Source: Bordetella genomosp. 2
GTDB lineage: Bacteria > Pseudomonadota > Gammaproteobacteria > Burkholderiales > Burkholderiaceae_B
Reading direction: 5' to 3'
Assembly (NCBI RefSeq): GCF_002261345.1
Contig: NZ_NEVT01000009.1
Span: 248,001 to 312,000, forward strand
DNA length: 64,000 nt
The position numbers and the translations under genes are program-made. Of this stretch, positions 8,845-18,029 are shown one piece after another. The notes below the pieces were generated by a model. It ran no database searches. It was not told where the DNA came from and worked only from the letters and a program-made list of their open reading frames with translations. The first letter of the stretch is position 1. The number at the start of each line of letters is the position of its first letter.

Positions 8845-8875
8845 GGTGTCTGACACCCTACGGGAGTCAGACACC
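8845..8875. repeat. GGTGTCTGAC palindromic repeat hairpin, copy 1
   Basis: A perfect 10 bp stem (GGTGTCTGAC and GTCAGACACC) with an 11-nt loop lies just after the methyltransferase gene. The same stem and loop size recur at 18951-18981, and related palindromes at 22217-22280 and 50478-50664. It may serve as a transcription end or mRNA-stabilising element. Confidence 0.85.
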
Positions 8876-9079
8876 GAGCTACGACTTAGCCGCGCGCACA
8901 GCGGTGCCAGCACCTCCGCAGCCTGACACCCGGGAATGGGCCGCGTACGGAGCGGCCGCGCAGCACGCGGCGGGCCGCTCGATCGCCCATGCGGCGTTTG
9001 CCTGGCGCGGCACAATATCGGAAACTGTCTGGCGCCGGCGCTGATGCCGGATACCCCGGACAATGCCACGGAGACCTTC

Positions 9080-9463
9080 ATGCCCCCTTCATCGCTCGAC
9101 GGGCGCCGCATTCTCGTTGTCGAAGACGAAGCGATGATCGCCATGCTGCTCGAGGTTCACCTGGCCGATTTCGGATGCGAGGTCGCGGGCTCGGCGAACA
9201 GCGTGCGGGCGGCGCTGCAGCTGATCGAAGACGAGCCGGGCGCCGACGCCGCGATCCTCGACATGAACCTGGCCGGTGAACCCGTCAACCCGGTGGCCCG
9301 CGCGCTTTCGGCCAGGCGCATTCCGTTCCTGTTCCTGACCGGATACGGCAGCCAGCCTGTCGAGGCCTACCCGGATGCGCCGGTGCTGGGCAAGCCGCTG
9401 GAAGTCAATCAACTGCGCCGGGCGCTGGAGCAGATCTCGGCGCCTGGCCGATCGACCCCGTGA
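9080..9463 (+). CDS. Single-domain response regulator (CheY-like receiver)
   Basis: 127 residues consisting only of a receiver domain: acidic pocket VVEDE (residues 14-17), phospho-acceptor Asp61 in AAILDMNL, Thr87 in FLTGYG and Lys105 in LGKPLE. It has no DNA-binding output domain, so it signals by protein contact. The ATG at 9080 has GGAG upstream. An in-frame ATG at 9044 would add 12 residues. The gene ends inside the 3' end of the opposing HWE kinase gene (59 bp overlap), which makes that kinase its likely partner. The pairing is inferred from position. Confidence 0.88.
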   Translation: MPPSSLDGRRILVVEDEAMIAMLLEVHLADFGCEVAGSANSVRAALQLIEDEPGADAAILDMNLAGEPVNPVARALSARRIPFLFLTGYGSQPVEAYPDAPVLGKPLEVNQLRRALEQISAPGRSTP

Positions 9464-10514
9464 CGCCGTCCTGGCGCCACGGCAGGCACAGCTCGACATG
9501 CAACCCCGAGGCCAGCCACTGGCGCGACAGCGTGCCGCCCAGCTGCGCCACGCACCGGTCGATGAGCGCAGAACCCAGCCCGGCGCGCGTCGGCTGACAC
9601 ACCGCCGGGCCGCCGTTTTCGGTCCAGCGGATCACGATGTCGTCCGGCGCGCGGTGCCACTGGACTGCAAGCCTGGCGCCCGACACCGATAGCGCGCCGT
9701 ATTTGGCGGCATTGGTGGCCAATTCGTGGATGATCATGGCCACCGATTGCGCGGCCATCGGCGCCAGCGGCAGCGCCGGCCCTTGCAGCCAGACGCCGCT
9801 TTCATCGCTTTTCATGTAAGGCGCCAGCTCCTCGGTGACCAGCTGGGCCAGGTCGGCGCCCGCCCAGCTGCTATGGGCCAGCAGGTTATGGGCGCGGGCC
9901 AGCGTCCGCAAACGGCCATCCAGCGCCGCGCGGTAACTGGGCACATCCGGGGCTACGGTCAGGGCGACGAACGACTGCATGACCGACAACAGATTATTGG
10001 CGCGATGATTCACTTCGTGCAGCAACAGCCGCTGCCGCTCCTCGGCCTCCTTGCGCTCGGTGATGTCGACCAGCATGTTGATGCCGCCGACGATATTGCC
10101 TTGGGCATCGCGCAAAGGCGTCGGATAGGGCAGGAACACAATGCGGGAACCGTCGGGGCGTTCGGCGATCGCTTCCACTCCCCGCACCTCGCGCCCTTCC
10201 TTCAGCGCCACGGCCATCGGGCATTCGTCAGGCCGCATGGGGCTTCCGTCCAGGCGGTACAAGCGCCAGGTCACGCACCATTCGTCCGATCCCAGGATGG
10301 GGCGGCGGCCCGACAAGGTGACGGCAGCCTCGTTATAGAAGGTGATGCGGCCCTGTGCATCGGTGGTGTAGATGGCGGCCGGCAGTGCATTCAACAAGCC
10401 GTGATACAGGAATTCCTGGATGATCCCGGGCGGCTCGGCGGCCTCGCGAGGGGCGGCCTGCGGCGTCTCGCCGGCGGGCAGCGGCGCCGGGCGCGGTGGT
10501 TGCGGGGTATTCAT
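9405..10514 (-). CDS. HWE-family sensor histidine kinase with PAS domain
   Basis: 369 residues with no membrane segment, hence cytosolic. A PAS sensor domain spans about 35-155, followed by the phospho-acceptor region HEVNHRANN (His170). The ATPase domain has the HWE hallmarks: His263 in [15 protein letters not shown], and WTE at 297-299 in RWTENGG. The start ATG overlaps the stop of cca by 4 bp (ATGA at 10511-10514), so it is translationally coupled to cca. HWE kinases act in light, stress and general stress signalling, mostly in alphaproteobacteria. The signal sensed here is unknown. Confidence 0.92.
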   Translation of the reverse strand: MNTPQPPRPAPLPAGETPQAAPREAAEPPGIIQEFLYHGLLNALPAAIYTTDAQGRITFYNEAAVTLSGRRPILGSDEWCVTWRLYRLDGSPMRPDECPMAVALKEGREVRGVEAIAERPDGSRIVFLPYPTPLRDAQGNIVGGINMLVDITERKEAEERQRLLLHEVNHRANNLLSVMQSFVALTVAPDVPSYRAALDGRLRTLARAHNLLAHSSWAGADLAQLVTEELAPYMKSDESGVWLQGPALPLAPMAAQSVAMIIHELATNAAKYGALSVSGARLAVQWHRAPDDIVIRWTENGGPAVCQPTRAGLGSALIDRCVAQLGGTLSRQWLASGLHVELCLPWRQDGVTGSIGQAPRSAPAPGAVD

Positions 10515-11638
10515 TCATCCTCCTTGCCGAAGCGCGATACCGCCGCGAGCGTGCGCAGGCGCGCCTCGTGCAACGCCGGCTTGATGCGCGCCGGGTCGCC
10601 CGCGCATTGGCGGGCGATGGCGCCGGCATCCACGGCGCGCACCGCCTCGGCGCGGCGTTGCCAGGCCGGCAGGTCGATCGCGGCCACCACCGCCGCCGCC
10701 TGCAACAGCGCGATGAAACGGTCCGGCTTGCGCAGCGCGTCGCAAGACTCGATCAGCGCCAATTGGGCGGCGGGATCGGCGGCGCCGGCCTGGTCCACCA
10801 CGCGCGGCAGCAGGCGCGCCTGGTCGGCGCAGTCGGTCGGCACGCGCAGGCGGCGGGCTAGCGCATCGCGCTCGGGCGTCAACCGGCACAACAGGGCATA
10901 GCGGCCCGGCAGCGCCAGGTCCGTGCCGGCGGCGCGGTCCAGGTCGGCGCCCACCGTCTCCACCCCCTGCAATTCGGGCATCACGCGCGCCAGGGCGCCG
11001 GATTGCCGCAGCACGTCCAGCATGCGCGACGGCGTGGCCGCCATCAAGCCGCGCGACAACTCTTTCCAGACCCGTTCCGGCACCAGCGCATCCGCCTCGC
11101 CGGCATCCACCATGCGGCGGCACAAGGCCAGGGTCTCGGGCGCCACGGAAAATTCGCCGAAGCGCGCGGCGAAGCGGCCCAGGCGCAGGATGCGCACCGG
11201 GTCCTCGGCGAACGCCTCGCCCACGTGCCGCAGCACGCGCGCCCGAATGTCGGCCGCGCCATTGAGCGGATCCAGCAGTTCGCCTTGCGGCGTGCGGGCA
11301 ATGGCATTGACGGTCAGGTCGCGGCGGCGCAGGTCCTGCTCCAGCGTGACGTCCGCGCCCGTATAGAAGGTGAAGCCCTTGTAGCCGCGCCCCGATTTGC
11401 GCTCGGTACGCGCCAGGGCGTATTCCTCTTTGGTGCGCGGATGCAGGAACACGGGGAAATCGCCGCCCACCGGGATGAAGCCGCGCTGCGCCATGTCCTC
11501 GGGCGTGGCGCCCACCACGACCCAGTCGCGATCGCCCGCCGGCAGGCCCAGCAGGTCGTCGCGCACGGCGCCGCCCACGATATATACCTGTAAGCCGGCG
11601 CAGTCCGGATCGGCCGGCAGGTCGGGCGCGGCGTTCAC
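10511..11638 (-). CDS. cca: CCA-adding tRNA nucleotidyltransferase
   Basis: 375 residues. Adds or repairs the 3' CCA of tRNAs. Class II signature motifs are present: [13 protein letters not shown] near the N-terminus, GDRDWVVVG with the catalytic Asp pair, [11 protein letters not shown], and [16 protein letters not shown]. The start is a GTG at 11638 whose bases overlap the stop of slt (GTGA, 11635-11638); no upstream start is better. The protein ends near residue 375, shorter than enterobacterial Cca (about 412), and I see no C-terminal HD phosphohydrolase motif. It is the middle gene of slt-cca-kinase. Confidence 0.95.
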   Translation of the reverse strand: MNAAPDLPADPDCAGLQVYIVGGAVRDDLLGLPAGDRDWVVVGATPEDMAQRGFIPVGGDFPVFLHPRTKEEYALARTERKSGRGYKGFTFYTGADVTLEQDLRRRDLTVNAIARTPQGELLDPLNGAADIRARVLRHVGEAFAEDPVRILRLGRFAARFGEFSVAPETLALCRRMVDAGEADALVPERVWKELSRGLMAATPSRMLDVLRQSGALARVMPELQGVETVGADLDRAAGTDLALPGRYALLCRLTPERDALARRLRVPTDCADQARLLPRVVDQAGAADPAAQLALIESCDALRKPDRFIALLQAAAVVAAIDLPAWQRRAEAVRAVDAGAIARQCAGDPARIKPALHEARLRTLAAVSRFGKEDE

Positions 11639-13722
11639 GGCAGCTCGGCCGTGCGCACCGTGGGCGGCTCGATGCGGCCGAGCCGCGCCTTCAGCGACTG
11701 CGGCTGCCCGGTAAACATGGCGGCGTAATACGTGGCGTTGGACATCACGTGCTTGACGTACAGGCGCGTCTCGGTGAACGGGATGGTCTCGGCGAAGATG
11801 GCGCCCTCGACCGGATGCGACAACGTGGCGCGCCAGGTCTTCGGCCGGCCCGGACCGGCGTTGTAGCCGGCGCTGGCCAGCACCTGCGAGCCATCCAGGC
11901 CATTGAGCACGATGCTCAGGTAATTGGTGCCCAGGACGGTGTTGGTGTCGAAATCGTTGACGCTGGACGGCGAATAGTCGGCCATGCCGATCTTGCGCGC
12001 CACCCATTTGGCGGTGGCGGGCATGAGCTGCATCAGCCCCGAGGCGCCTACATGCGAACGCGCGTTCATGACGAAGCGCGATTCCTGGCGGATCAGCCCG
12101 TACACCCAGGCGGGGTCGAGGGCGATGGCGTTGGCCTGGGCGGTGACCCGGCCCTCGAACGGCGCGATGTAGCGCTGGGTGAAGTCGACTTCTTTCTCGG
12201 TGCGCTCCGAGGTGTTGACGACGCGGTCGTAGATGTCTTCGGCGCGCGCCAGCTCGGCGGCGGCCAGCAATTGGCGGTCGGACATGCCGCGCAACGCGAA
12301 ATTCCATTCGCCCACCGCCTCGGACCGCCAGCCCAGCCGGAACAGGTGCACGGCGCGGCGCAGGCCGGCATTGGCGCGCGCCTCGGCCATTTCCTGGTCG
12401 GTGACCGGCGCCGGCCGCGGCGGCACCGTGATGCGGCGGCCGAGTTCCTCGGCCGCCAGCTGGCCATAGAAGTTGTATTGGTCGGCGATGCTGGCATAGC
12501 CCTGCTGCGCCTGGGCGGCGCGGCCGCGCGCCGCGTCGCTGCGCGCCTTCCAGTAGACCCATACCGGCTCGGCCTGCTGGGCGGCCGGCATCAGCTCGAT
12601 GGCCGCATGGACCCAGCGCCAGTCGATCTTGGGCTGGCGCAGGGCCGAGCGCACGCGCCACGCGCCGTTGTAGTCGGTCAGCGCGATGTCGCCGGCTTCG
12701 CGGTACCAGGCGTCCGCCCGGCTGTCGAGATTCAGCGCCGCGATCAGCGCATACTGACTGCGCACCCAGGCCAGGTTCGACTTGGGCAGGTTATTGGCCC
12801 ATTCGCGCCGCAAGTAGGAATCGGCCACGTCGAGGTCCTGGCGCGCCAGGCGCGCCAGCGCCACGGTGGCCAGTTCCTTTTCATTGCGGCCCACCAACTG
12901 GTGATCGCGCCGGGTCAGCCACTTCATGGGGCTCTTGAGCAGCGCGTCGAAAGTCTTCTGGTCCTTGAGCTCGAAGATGTAGCCGGCGAACTTGCGCGCA
13001 TCGCCGACCCGGTCGGTCTCGATGGCGGCGCGCAGCTGCGGCTGGATCTCGTCCCAGCCCAGCACCCCGTCGGCGACGAGCTGATCGTAGAGGTTCCAGC
13101 AGTCCCGGCCTGGCGAGAAGGCCTCGAGCGCCTGCCTGGCGGTGGCGCGCTGGCCGGTCATGTGGCGCGCTTCGAGGATGGCGCAGCGGGTCTGCGCATT
13201 GGCGTCGGGGACGTCGCCCAGTTCGCGCGCGGTCTCGAAATCGCCGCTGCGCGCCGCCGACAGGATCCAGCTGCCGCGCAGCCGCTCGGCCAGGTAGGTG
13301 CCGGCGTGGTCTTTCAGGAAGCGCGCCGCTTCGGCCTTGGGCTGCACGCCGCCGGGCGGATTCCAGAGCTGGTAGCGCAGCAGCCAGTAGTCCGGGTAGC
13401 TGCCCAGCAGGTCGCTGCGCGCCTGCGGCGCCAGCATGGCCAGCACCGACCACTGCTTGCGCTCGTTGGCTTCGCGAGCCGCGATGACCGCATCCCGGGC
13501 GGGCGTCTGCGCCGTGGGCGGCAGGCCGGCCAGCTTGACCGGCGGCACGGCGATCGCCGGGCGGGCGGCCTGTGCCGGGGCGGCCGGCGCGTGCCCCTGC
13601 TGGGCATCGACCGACGAGCAGGCTGCGGTGAACAGGGCCAGTACGGGCAGCCAGCGCCGCGCCCCGCGGGGCTCGAACGTGCTGGATTTCTGATAAGGTC
13701 CTGATTCAAGCCACTGCCGCAT
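11635..13722 (-). CDS. slt: Soluble lytic murein transglycosylase (Slt70-type)
   Basis: 695 residues. It cleaves peptidoglycan between MurNAc and GlcNAc with 1,6-anhydro formation in the periplasm. A basic stretch and hydrophobic segment ([16 protein letters not shown]) form a signal peptide, possibly of lipoprotein type although the lipobox is poor. A long alpha-superhelical region follows, then the catalytic domain with GLIRQESRF (catalytic Glu), [13 protein letters not shown] and [10 protein letters not shown] near the C-terminus. I chose the ATG at 13722; a GTG at 13755 would run into the divergent gene. It heads a tightly overlapped operon with cca and a histidine kinase. Confidence 0.92.
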   Translation of the reverse strand: MRQWLESGPYQKSSTFEPRGARRWLPVLALFTAACSSVDAQQGHAPAAPAQAARPAIAVPPVKLAGLPPTAQTPARDAVIAAREANERKQWSVLAMLAPQARSDLLGSYPDYWLLRYQLWNPPGGVQPKAEAARFLKDHAGTYLAERLRGSWILSAARSGDFETARELGDVPDANAQTRCAILEARHMTGQRATARQALEAFSPGRDCWNLYDQLVADGVLGWDEIQPQLRAAIETDRVGDARKFAGYIFELKDQKTFDALLKSPMKWLTRRDHQLVGRNEKELATVALARLARQDLDVADSYLRREWANNLPKSNLAWVRSQYALIAALNLDSRADAWYREAGDIALTDYNGAWRVRSALRQPKIDWRWVHAAIELMPAAQQAEPVWVYWKARSDAARGRAAQAQQGYASIADQYNFYGQLAAEELGRRITVPPRPAPVTDQEMAEARANAGLRRAVHLFRLGWRSEAVGEWNFALRGMSDRQLLAAAELARAEDIYDRVVNTSERTEKEVDFTQRYIAPFEGRVTAQANAIALDPAWVYGLIRQESRFVMNARSHVGASGLMQLMPATAKWVARKIGMADYSPSSVNDFDTNTVLGTNYLSIVLNGLDGSQVLASAGYNAGPGRPKTWRATLSHPVEGAIFAETIPFTETRLYVKHVMSNATYYAAMFTGQPQSLKARLGRIEPPTVRTAELP

Positions 13723-13733
13723 TGTCGACCCGC

Positions 13734-14417
13734 ATGAACATTCGAAATTCCGCACAGAATAACGCAGTCGCGCTACGCGCGCGATTGCGGCAAGCCCGCG
13801 CCGACCTGCCCGCCGCGCAACGCGACCGCGGCGGCCTGCTGATGCGCGGACGCCTGTTCACCTGGCTCAATGCCGCGCGCGACCAGGCCGTCAAGCGCGG
13901 CGCCCGCCCTCCCGCCACGGTGGCGGCATTCTGGCCGCTGGAACACGAGCCCGACCTGCGCCCGCTGCTCGACCAATGGGCGCAGGCCGGCATCGCCGTC
14001 GCGCTGCCGGCCATCCGCGAGCCCGCCGCGCCGCTCGAGTTCCGCGCCTGGACTCCCGGCGCCGCCTTGCGCGCCGGCCCGTACAACGTGCAAGAGCCGG
14101 CCGCCGACAGTCCGCTGCTGCGCCCCGACGTGGTCCTGGTGCCCACGCTCGGCTACACCCTGCAGGCCGACCGCCTGGGCTACGGCGGCGGCTATTACGA
14201 CCGTACGCTCGCCGCGCTGCAGCGCGACGGCCAGCCCTGCACCACCATCGGCGTGGCCTGGAACGAAGGCCTGATCGACAGCGACGACTACCAGCCGGCC
14301 GAGCACGACGTGCGGCTCGATGCCGTGCTCACGCCCGACGGCTGGGTGCCCGAGCCGCCGCTGCTGGGTCCCGGCGCGCCCACCGGCGGCAGCCTGGGGT
14401 CGTACGTGCTGCGCTGA
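13734..14417 (+). CDS. ygfA: 5-formyltetrahydrofolate cyclo-ligase family protein
   Basis: 227 residues. Converts 5-formyl-THF to 5,10-methenyl-THF with ATP. The family's N-terminal basic helix (ALRARLRQARADLPAAQRD), the substrate-loop region LVPTLGYTLQADRLGYGGGYYDRTL and the late GVAWNEGL segment are present. The start ATG at 13734 lies only 11 bp from the start of the divergent slt gene, so the promoter must lie inside slt. In many proteobacteria this gene sits near 6S RNA; I found no 6S-like sequence here. A GC hairpin at 14424-14442 follows the stop. Confidence 0.9.
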   Translation: MNIRNSAQNNAVALRARLRQARADLPAAQRDRGGLLMRGRLFTWLNAARDQAVKRGARPPATVAAFWPLEHEPDLRPLLDQWAQAGIAVALPAIREPAAPLEFRAWTPGAALRAGPYNVQEPAADSPLLRPDVVLVPTLGYTLQADRLGYGGGYYDRTLAALQRDGQPCTTIGVAWNEGLIDSDDYQPAEHDVRLDAVLTPDGWVPEPPLLGPGAPTGGSLGSYVLR

Positions 14418-14423
14418 CCGTCC

Positions 14424-14442
14424 GCCGGCGCGGCGCGCCGGC
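14424..14442 (+). terminator. GC-rich hairpin after the cyclo-ligase gene
   Basis: An 8 bp perfect stem (GCCGGCGC and GCGCCGGC) with a 3-nt loop starts 7 bp after the stop codon. There is no T-run, so it is a weak candidate for termination. Confidence 0.35.
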
Positions 14443-14532
14443 CAGCGCGGCCCCTTTGCCATCCTTGACGATTGCCGCGCCGGGCCCTCGGGCCGCGCGG
14501 CGCCTTGCTGCGCCCCCATAGGAAGCAGCATC

Positions 14533-14547
14533 GCACCACTTTGGTGC
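14533..14547. promoter_or_regulatory. NtrC-type enhancer site
   Basis: The palindrome GCACC-N5-GGTGC (spacer ACTTT, flanked on the right by A) fits the well-known enterobacterial NtrC site pattern TGCACC-N5-GGTGCA in both arms and spacing, apart from the first T. It lies about 90-105 bp upstream of a sigma-54-type promoter, the usual enhancer distance. Confidence 0.65.
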
Positions 14548-14636
14548 ACGCCGCTCAGGGCCAACCCGCCTACCTGCGCGGCGGGCCTTCTGCTACAACG
14601 ACTACAGGCCCACGGACATCCCGTGCCCGCGGGACC

Positions 14637-14652
14637 TGGCATAAGGGTTGCT
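14637..14652 (+). promoter_or_regulatory. Sigma-54 (-24/-12) type promoter of the Anbu operon
   Basis: TGGCAT-N5-TTGCT has the invariant GG and GC and the exact spacing of the RpoN consensus (TGGCAC-N5-TTGCW). It differs only at the last base of the -24 block. It points toward the ATP-grasp gene whose ATG is at 14749, leaving about an 85-nt leader. Confidence 0.65.
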
Positions 14653-14748
14653 TGATTGCAGTCGGCGCGTCCGCCCACGCGCCCACGTTTCGGGCCGCAG
14701 GCTCCATCCGGATCACGCGGCCGGCCCGGACCGGTACAAGGAGGAGCC

Positions 14749-16182
14749 ATGCAGCATCCCCAGCCCGCCCCCGCGGCGGCGTATGACGAAATGGTCGACG
14801 CCCACGGCGAAGTGCGCCCTCACTACCAGGCGTTCTCGCAGTGGCTGGCGCAAGAGCCCGAAGACGCCATGGCGGCGCGCCAGATCGAGGCCGACCTGAG
14901 CTTCCGGCGCGTCGGCATCACTTTTTCGGTGGCCGGCGACGAGGCCGGCACCGAGCGGCTGATCCCGTTCGACCTGATCCCCCGCATCATCCCCGCCGAC
15001 GAATGGCAGCGGCTGGACGCCGGCCTGAAGCAGCGCGTGCGGGCGCTGAACCTGTTCATCCACGACATCTACCACGGCCACGAGATCGTGCGCGCGGGCG
15101 TGGTGCCGGCCGAACAGGTATTCCTGAATGCGCAGTACCGCCCCGAAATGCAGGACGTGGACGTGGCCGAGGACATCTACTGCCACATTGCCGGCGTGGA
15201 CATCGTGCGGGCCGGGGCCGGCGAGTTCTATGTGCTGGAAGACAATCTGCGCGTGCCCTCCGGCGTGTCGTACATGCTGGAAAACCGCAAGATGTCGATG
15301 CGCCTGATGCCCGACGTATTCGGGCGTGTGAAGGTCAAGCCGGTGGCGCATTACCCGGACCTGCTGCTGGACAACCTGCGCGAAGTGGCGCCGCGCAGCA
15401 TCGACGCCCCGACGGTCGTCGTGCTGACCCCTGGCATGTACAACTCCGCATACTTCGAGCATGCCTTCCTGGCCCAGCAGATGGGGGTGGAGCTGGTCGA
15501 GGGCCAGGACCTGTTCGTCGAGCAGAACACCGTGTACATGCGCACCACGCAGGGGCCGCGCCGCGTGGACGTGATCTACCGGCGGGTGGACGACGACTTC
15601 CTCGACCCGCTGTCGTTCCGCGCCGATTCGGCGCTGGGCGTGCCCGGCCTGCTGTCGGTGTACCGGGCCGGGCGCGTCACGCTGGCCAACGCCATCGGCA
15701 CCGGCATCGCCGACGACAAGTCCACTTACCAGTACGTGCCCGACATGATCCGCTTCTACCTGAAGGAAGAGCCGATCCTGGCCAATGTGCCCACCTGGCG
15801 CTGCGCGCGGCCCGACGAGCTGTCGCACGTGCTGGCCCACATGCACGAACTGGTGGTCAAGGAAGTGCACGGCGCCGGCGGCTACGGCATGCTGGTGGGC
15901 CCGGCCGCGACGCGCGCGCAGGTCGAGGCCTTCAAGGCGCGGGTGCGCGCCAACCCGGCCAACTACATCGCCCAGCCCACCCTGGCGCTGTCGACCATCC
16001 CCACCTATGTCGAGGCCGGCGTGGCGCCACGCCACGTCGACCTGCGCCCTTACGTGCTGTGCGGCAAGGACATCCGCACCGTGCCCGGCGGGTTGTGCCG
16101 CGTGGCCCTGGTGGAGGGCTCGCTGGTGGTCAACAGCAGCCAGGGCGGCGGCACCAAGGACACCTGGGTACTGGGAGACTGA
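14749..16182 (+). CDS. Circularly permuted ATP-grasp protein (DUF404/DUF407), Anbu cluster
   Basis: 477 residues beginning at an ATG preceded by AAGGAGGAG. The sequence matches the circularly permuted ATP-grasp family: SFRRVGITFSVAG, IPFDLIPRIIPADEW, FIHDIYHGHEI, the central EDNLRVPSGVSYMLENR, VDVIYRRVDDDFLDP, and VKEVHGAGGYGMLVGP. ATP-grasp enzymes join a carboxylate to an amine via acyl phosphate, so a peptide or amide ligase activity is likely, but no substrate is established. It is the first gene of a four-gene unit with alpha-E, transglutaminase and Anbu, only 2 bp before the next gene. Two upstream elements predict nitrogen control. Confidence 0.93.
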   Translation: MQHPQPAPAAAYDEMVDAHGEVRPHYQAFSQWLAQEPEDAMAARQIEADLSFRRVGITFSVAGDEAGTERLIPFDLIPRIIPADEWQRLDAGLKQRVRALNLFIHDIYHGHEIVRAGVVPAEQVFLNAQYRPEMQDVDVAEDIYCHIAGVDIVRAGAGEFYVLEDNLRVPSGVSYMLENRKMSMRLMPDVFGRVKVKPVAHYPDLLLDNLREVAPRSIDAPTVVVLTPGMYNSAYFEHAFLAQQMGVELVEGQDLFVEQNTVYMRTTQGPRRVDVIYRRVDDDFLDPLSFRADSALGVPGLLSVYRAGRVTLANAIGTGIADDKSTYQYVPDMIRFYLKEEPILANVPTWRCARPDELSHVLAHMHELVVKEVHGAGGYGMLVGPAATRAQVEAFKARVRANPANYIAQPTLALSTIPTYVEAGVAPRHVDLRPYVLCGKDIRTVPGGLCRVALVEGSLVVNSSQGGGTKDTWVLGD

Positions 16183-16184
16183 CC

Positions 16185-17135
16185 ATGCTGAGCCGCACCG
16201 CCGACAACCTGTTCTGGATGTGCCGCTACATCGAGCGCGCCGAGAACACCGCCCGCATGCTGGACGTCAACCTGCAGATGTCGCTGCTGCCGCAGGATGC
16301 GCAAGCGCGCGACGGCCTGTGGCGCGCCGTGCTGCGCATCTCGGAACTGCAGCACGGCTACGACGCGCGCTACCCCGCCGTCACGCCGCTGGACGTGCTG
16401 CACTACATGGTGCGCGAACCGCACAACCAGTCGTCCATCTACGCCTGCCTGCGCGCCGCGCGCGAGAATGCACGCGCCGTGCGCGGCAGCCTGACCACCG
16501 AAGTCTGGGAAACCTACAACGCCACCTGGCTGGAACTGCAGAAGCACCTGCAGACCAACCTGCCCGAACGCAATCCAGGCGAGTTCTTCGAATGGGTCAA
16601 GTTCCGCGCCCACCTGGCACGCGGCGTCACCATCGGCACCATGCTGGAAGACGAGGCGCTGCACTTCCTGCGGCTGGGCATGCACCTGGAACGCGCCGAC
16701 AACACGGCGCGGCTGCTCGACGTGAAATTCCACGAAGACGACGGCGACCACCCCGCGCGCGCCAGCCGGCACAGCGAGTTCTATCGGTGGTCGGCGCTGC
16801 TGAGCTCGGTGTCGGGGCTGGAGATCTACCGCAAGGTGTACCGCGACGTGATCACGCCGGACCGGGTGGCCGAACTGCTGATCCTGCGCCCGGACATGCC
16901 GCGTTCGCTGCTGGCCTCGGTGCAGGCGCTCAACGAGGACCTGGCGCGCGTGTCGAACCAGCGCTCGGCCGAGACCGAGCGGCGCGCCGGCATGCTGCAC
17001 GCCGAACTGCGCTACGCGCGCGTCGAGGACATCCTGCATAGCGGCCTGCACCGCTACCTGGAGCGCTTCCTCGACCGCATCAACGACCTGGGCAACCGCA
17101 TCAGCCAGGATTTCCTGGTCCCGCTGGCCGCCTGA
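16185..17135 (+). CDS. Alpha-E domain protein, Anbu cluster
   Basis: 316 residues, mostly alpha-helical. It starts MLSRTADNLFWMCRYIERAENTARMLDV, the diagnostic opening of the alpha-E family; a second LGMHLERADNTARLLDVKF repeat of the same motif occurs near residue 165. These proteins are almost always encoded beside a circularly permuted ATP-grasp protein and a transglutaminase, and the fused forms in other species suggest one enzyme complex. Biochemical function is unknown. It starts 2 bp after the previous stop and is followed 10 bp later by the transglutaminase gene. Confidence 0.93.
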   Translation: MLSRTADNLFWMCRYIERAENTARMLDVNLQMSLLPQDAQARDGLWRAVLRISELQHGYDARYPAVTPLDVLHYMVREPHNQSSIYACLRAARENARAVRGSLTTEVWETYNATWLELQKHLQTNLPERNPGEFFEWVKFRAHLARGVTIGTMLEDEALHFLRLGMHLERADNTARLLDVKFHEDDGDHPARASRHSEFYRWSALLSSVSGLEIYRKVYRDVITPDRVAELLILRPDMPRSLLASVQALNEDLARVSNQRSAETERRAGMLHAELRYARVEDILHSGLHRYLERFLDRINDLGNRISQDFLVPLAA

Positions 17136-17145
17136 GGAGCCCCGC

Positions 17146-17949
17146 ATGAAGCATTTGATCAGGCACCTGACGCAGTACCGCTACACCGCGCCGGTCGGCT
17201 ACAGCATCCAGACCCTGCGCCTGACGCCGCGTCCCGACGAGCACCAGCGCACGCGGCGCTGGCGCATCGACGCGCCAGGCCCGCTGCAGCAGCAGGTCGA
17301 CGCCTACGGCAACATCACGCATGTGCTGACCCTGACCCGCCCGCACGACAGCATCGAGCTGAGCGTAACCGGCCAAGTCGACATCGACGAGCTGCCCGAC
17401 GGGCGGCTGCGCCCCGAAGACAACCGCCTGCCGGTGCACGCCTATTGCGTGCCGACGCCGCTGACCCAGGCCGACGACCCGATACGGGAGTTCGTGCATG
17501 CCGCCCTGCCCGGCGGCCTGCGCACCCCAGCCGACGCGCTGGCCCTGGCCGGCGCCATCTGCGACCGGGTGGCCTACGAACCGGGCACCACCGACGTCAC
17601 CACCGCCGCCGGCCAGGTGTTGACGCTGGGCCATGGGGTGTGCCAGGACCACGCCCACCTGTTCCTGGCCTGCGTGCGCGGGCTGGGCATCCCGGCCCGG
17701 TATGTGAGCGGCTACCTGTACACCGAGGCCGAGCATGCCGCCAGCCACGCCTGGGCCGACGTATGGCTGGCCGATGTCGGCTGGACCAGCATCGATATCA
17801 CCAACCGCCAGTTTGCCTCGGAATGCCACTGCCGCCTGGCGGTGGCGCGCGACTACGACTCGGCCTCGCCGGTGCGCGGGGTGCGCCACGGCGGCGGCGA
17901 GGAATCGATGACGGTCTCGGTCCAGGTGCAGGCGGCCGGCCAGCAGTAA
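17146..17949 (+). CDS. Transglutaminase-like protease/amidase, Anbu cluster
   Basis: 267 residues. An N-terminal beta-rich domain (YRYTAPVGYSIQTLRLTPRP) precedes the papain-like transglutaminase core. The triad is visible: Cys166 in GVCQDHAH, His201 in SHAWADVW, Asp217 in SIDITN. Bacterial members act as amide-bond hydrolases or ligases in the cytosol. The close linkage with an ATP-grasp ligase and a proteasome-like peptidase suggests that one enzyme makes and another breaks an amide linkage; that is inference. No signal peptide is present. Confidence 0.93.
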   Translation: MKHLIRHLTQYRYTAPVGYSIQTLRLTPRPDEHQRTRRWRIDAPGPLQQQVDAYGNITHVLTLTRPHDSIELSVTGQVDIDELPDGRLRPEDNRLPVHAYCVPTPLTQADDPIREFVHAALPGGLRTPADALALAGAICDRVAYEPGTTDVTTAAGQVLTLGHGVCQDHAHLFLACVRGLGIPARYVSGYLYTEAEHAASHAWADVWLADVGWTSIDITNRQFASECHCRLAVARDYDSASPVRGVRHGGGEESMTVSVQVQAAGQQ

Positions 17950-18029
17950 TTGGGGTCGATTCACGGGCGCGGCCGGCACGCCGCCCGGTTCCCCCCTACA
18001 ATACGCCAGCCGTTTTCCACCGTACGACC

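Noticed and set aside
8845-8875. Insertion-sequence terminal repeat
   Set aside because: Copies occur singly or in clusters with no transposase frame between them and no target duplication visible. A REP-like palindrome fits better.
10511-12661. Possible fusion of lytic transglycosylase and cca
   Set aside because: The frame upstream of 11638 is non-coding shadow over slt. The true boundary is a GTGA overlap between separate genes.
14418-14748. 6S RNA next to the 5-formyl-THF cyclo-ligase gene
   Set aside because: The gene context made it worth looking, but I do not see the long internally bulged hairpin or the conserved 6S blocks. The region is better explained by NtrC and sigma-54 elements.
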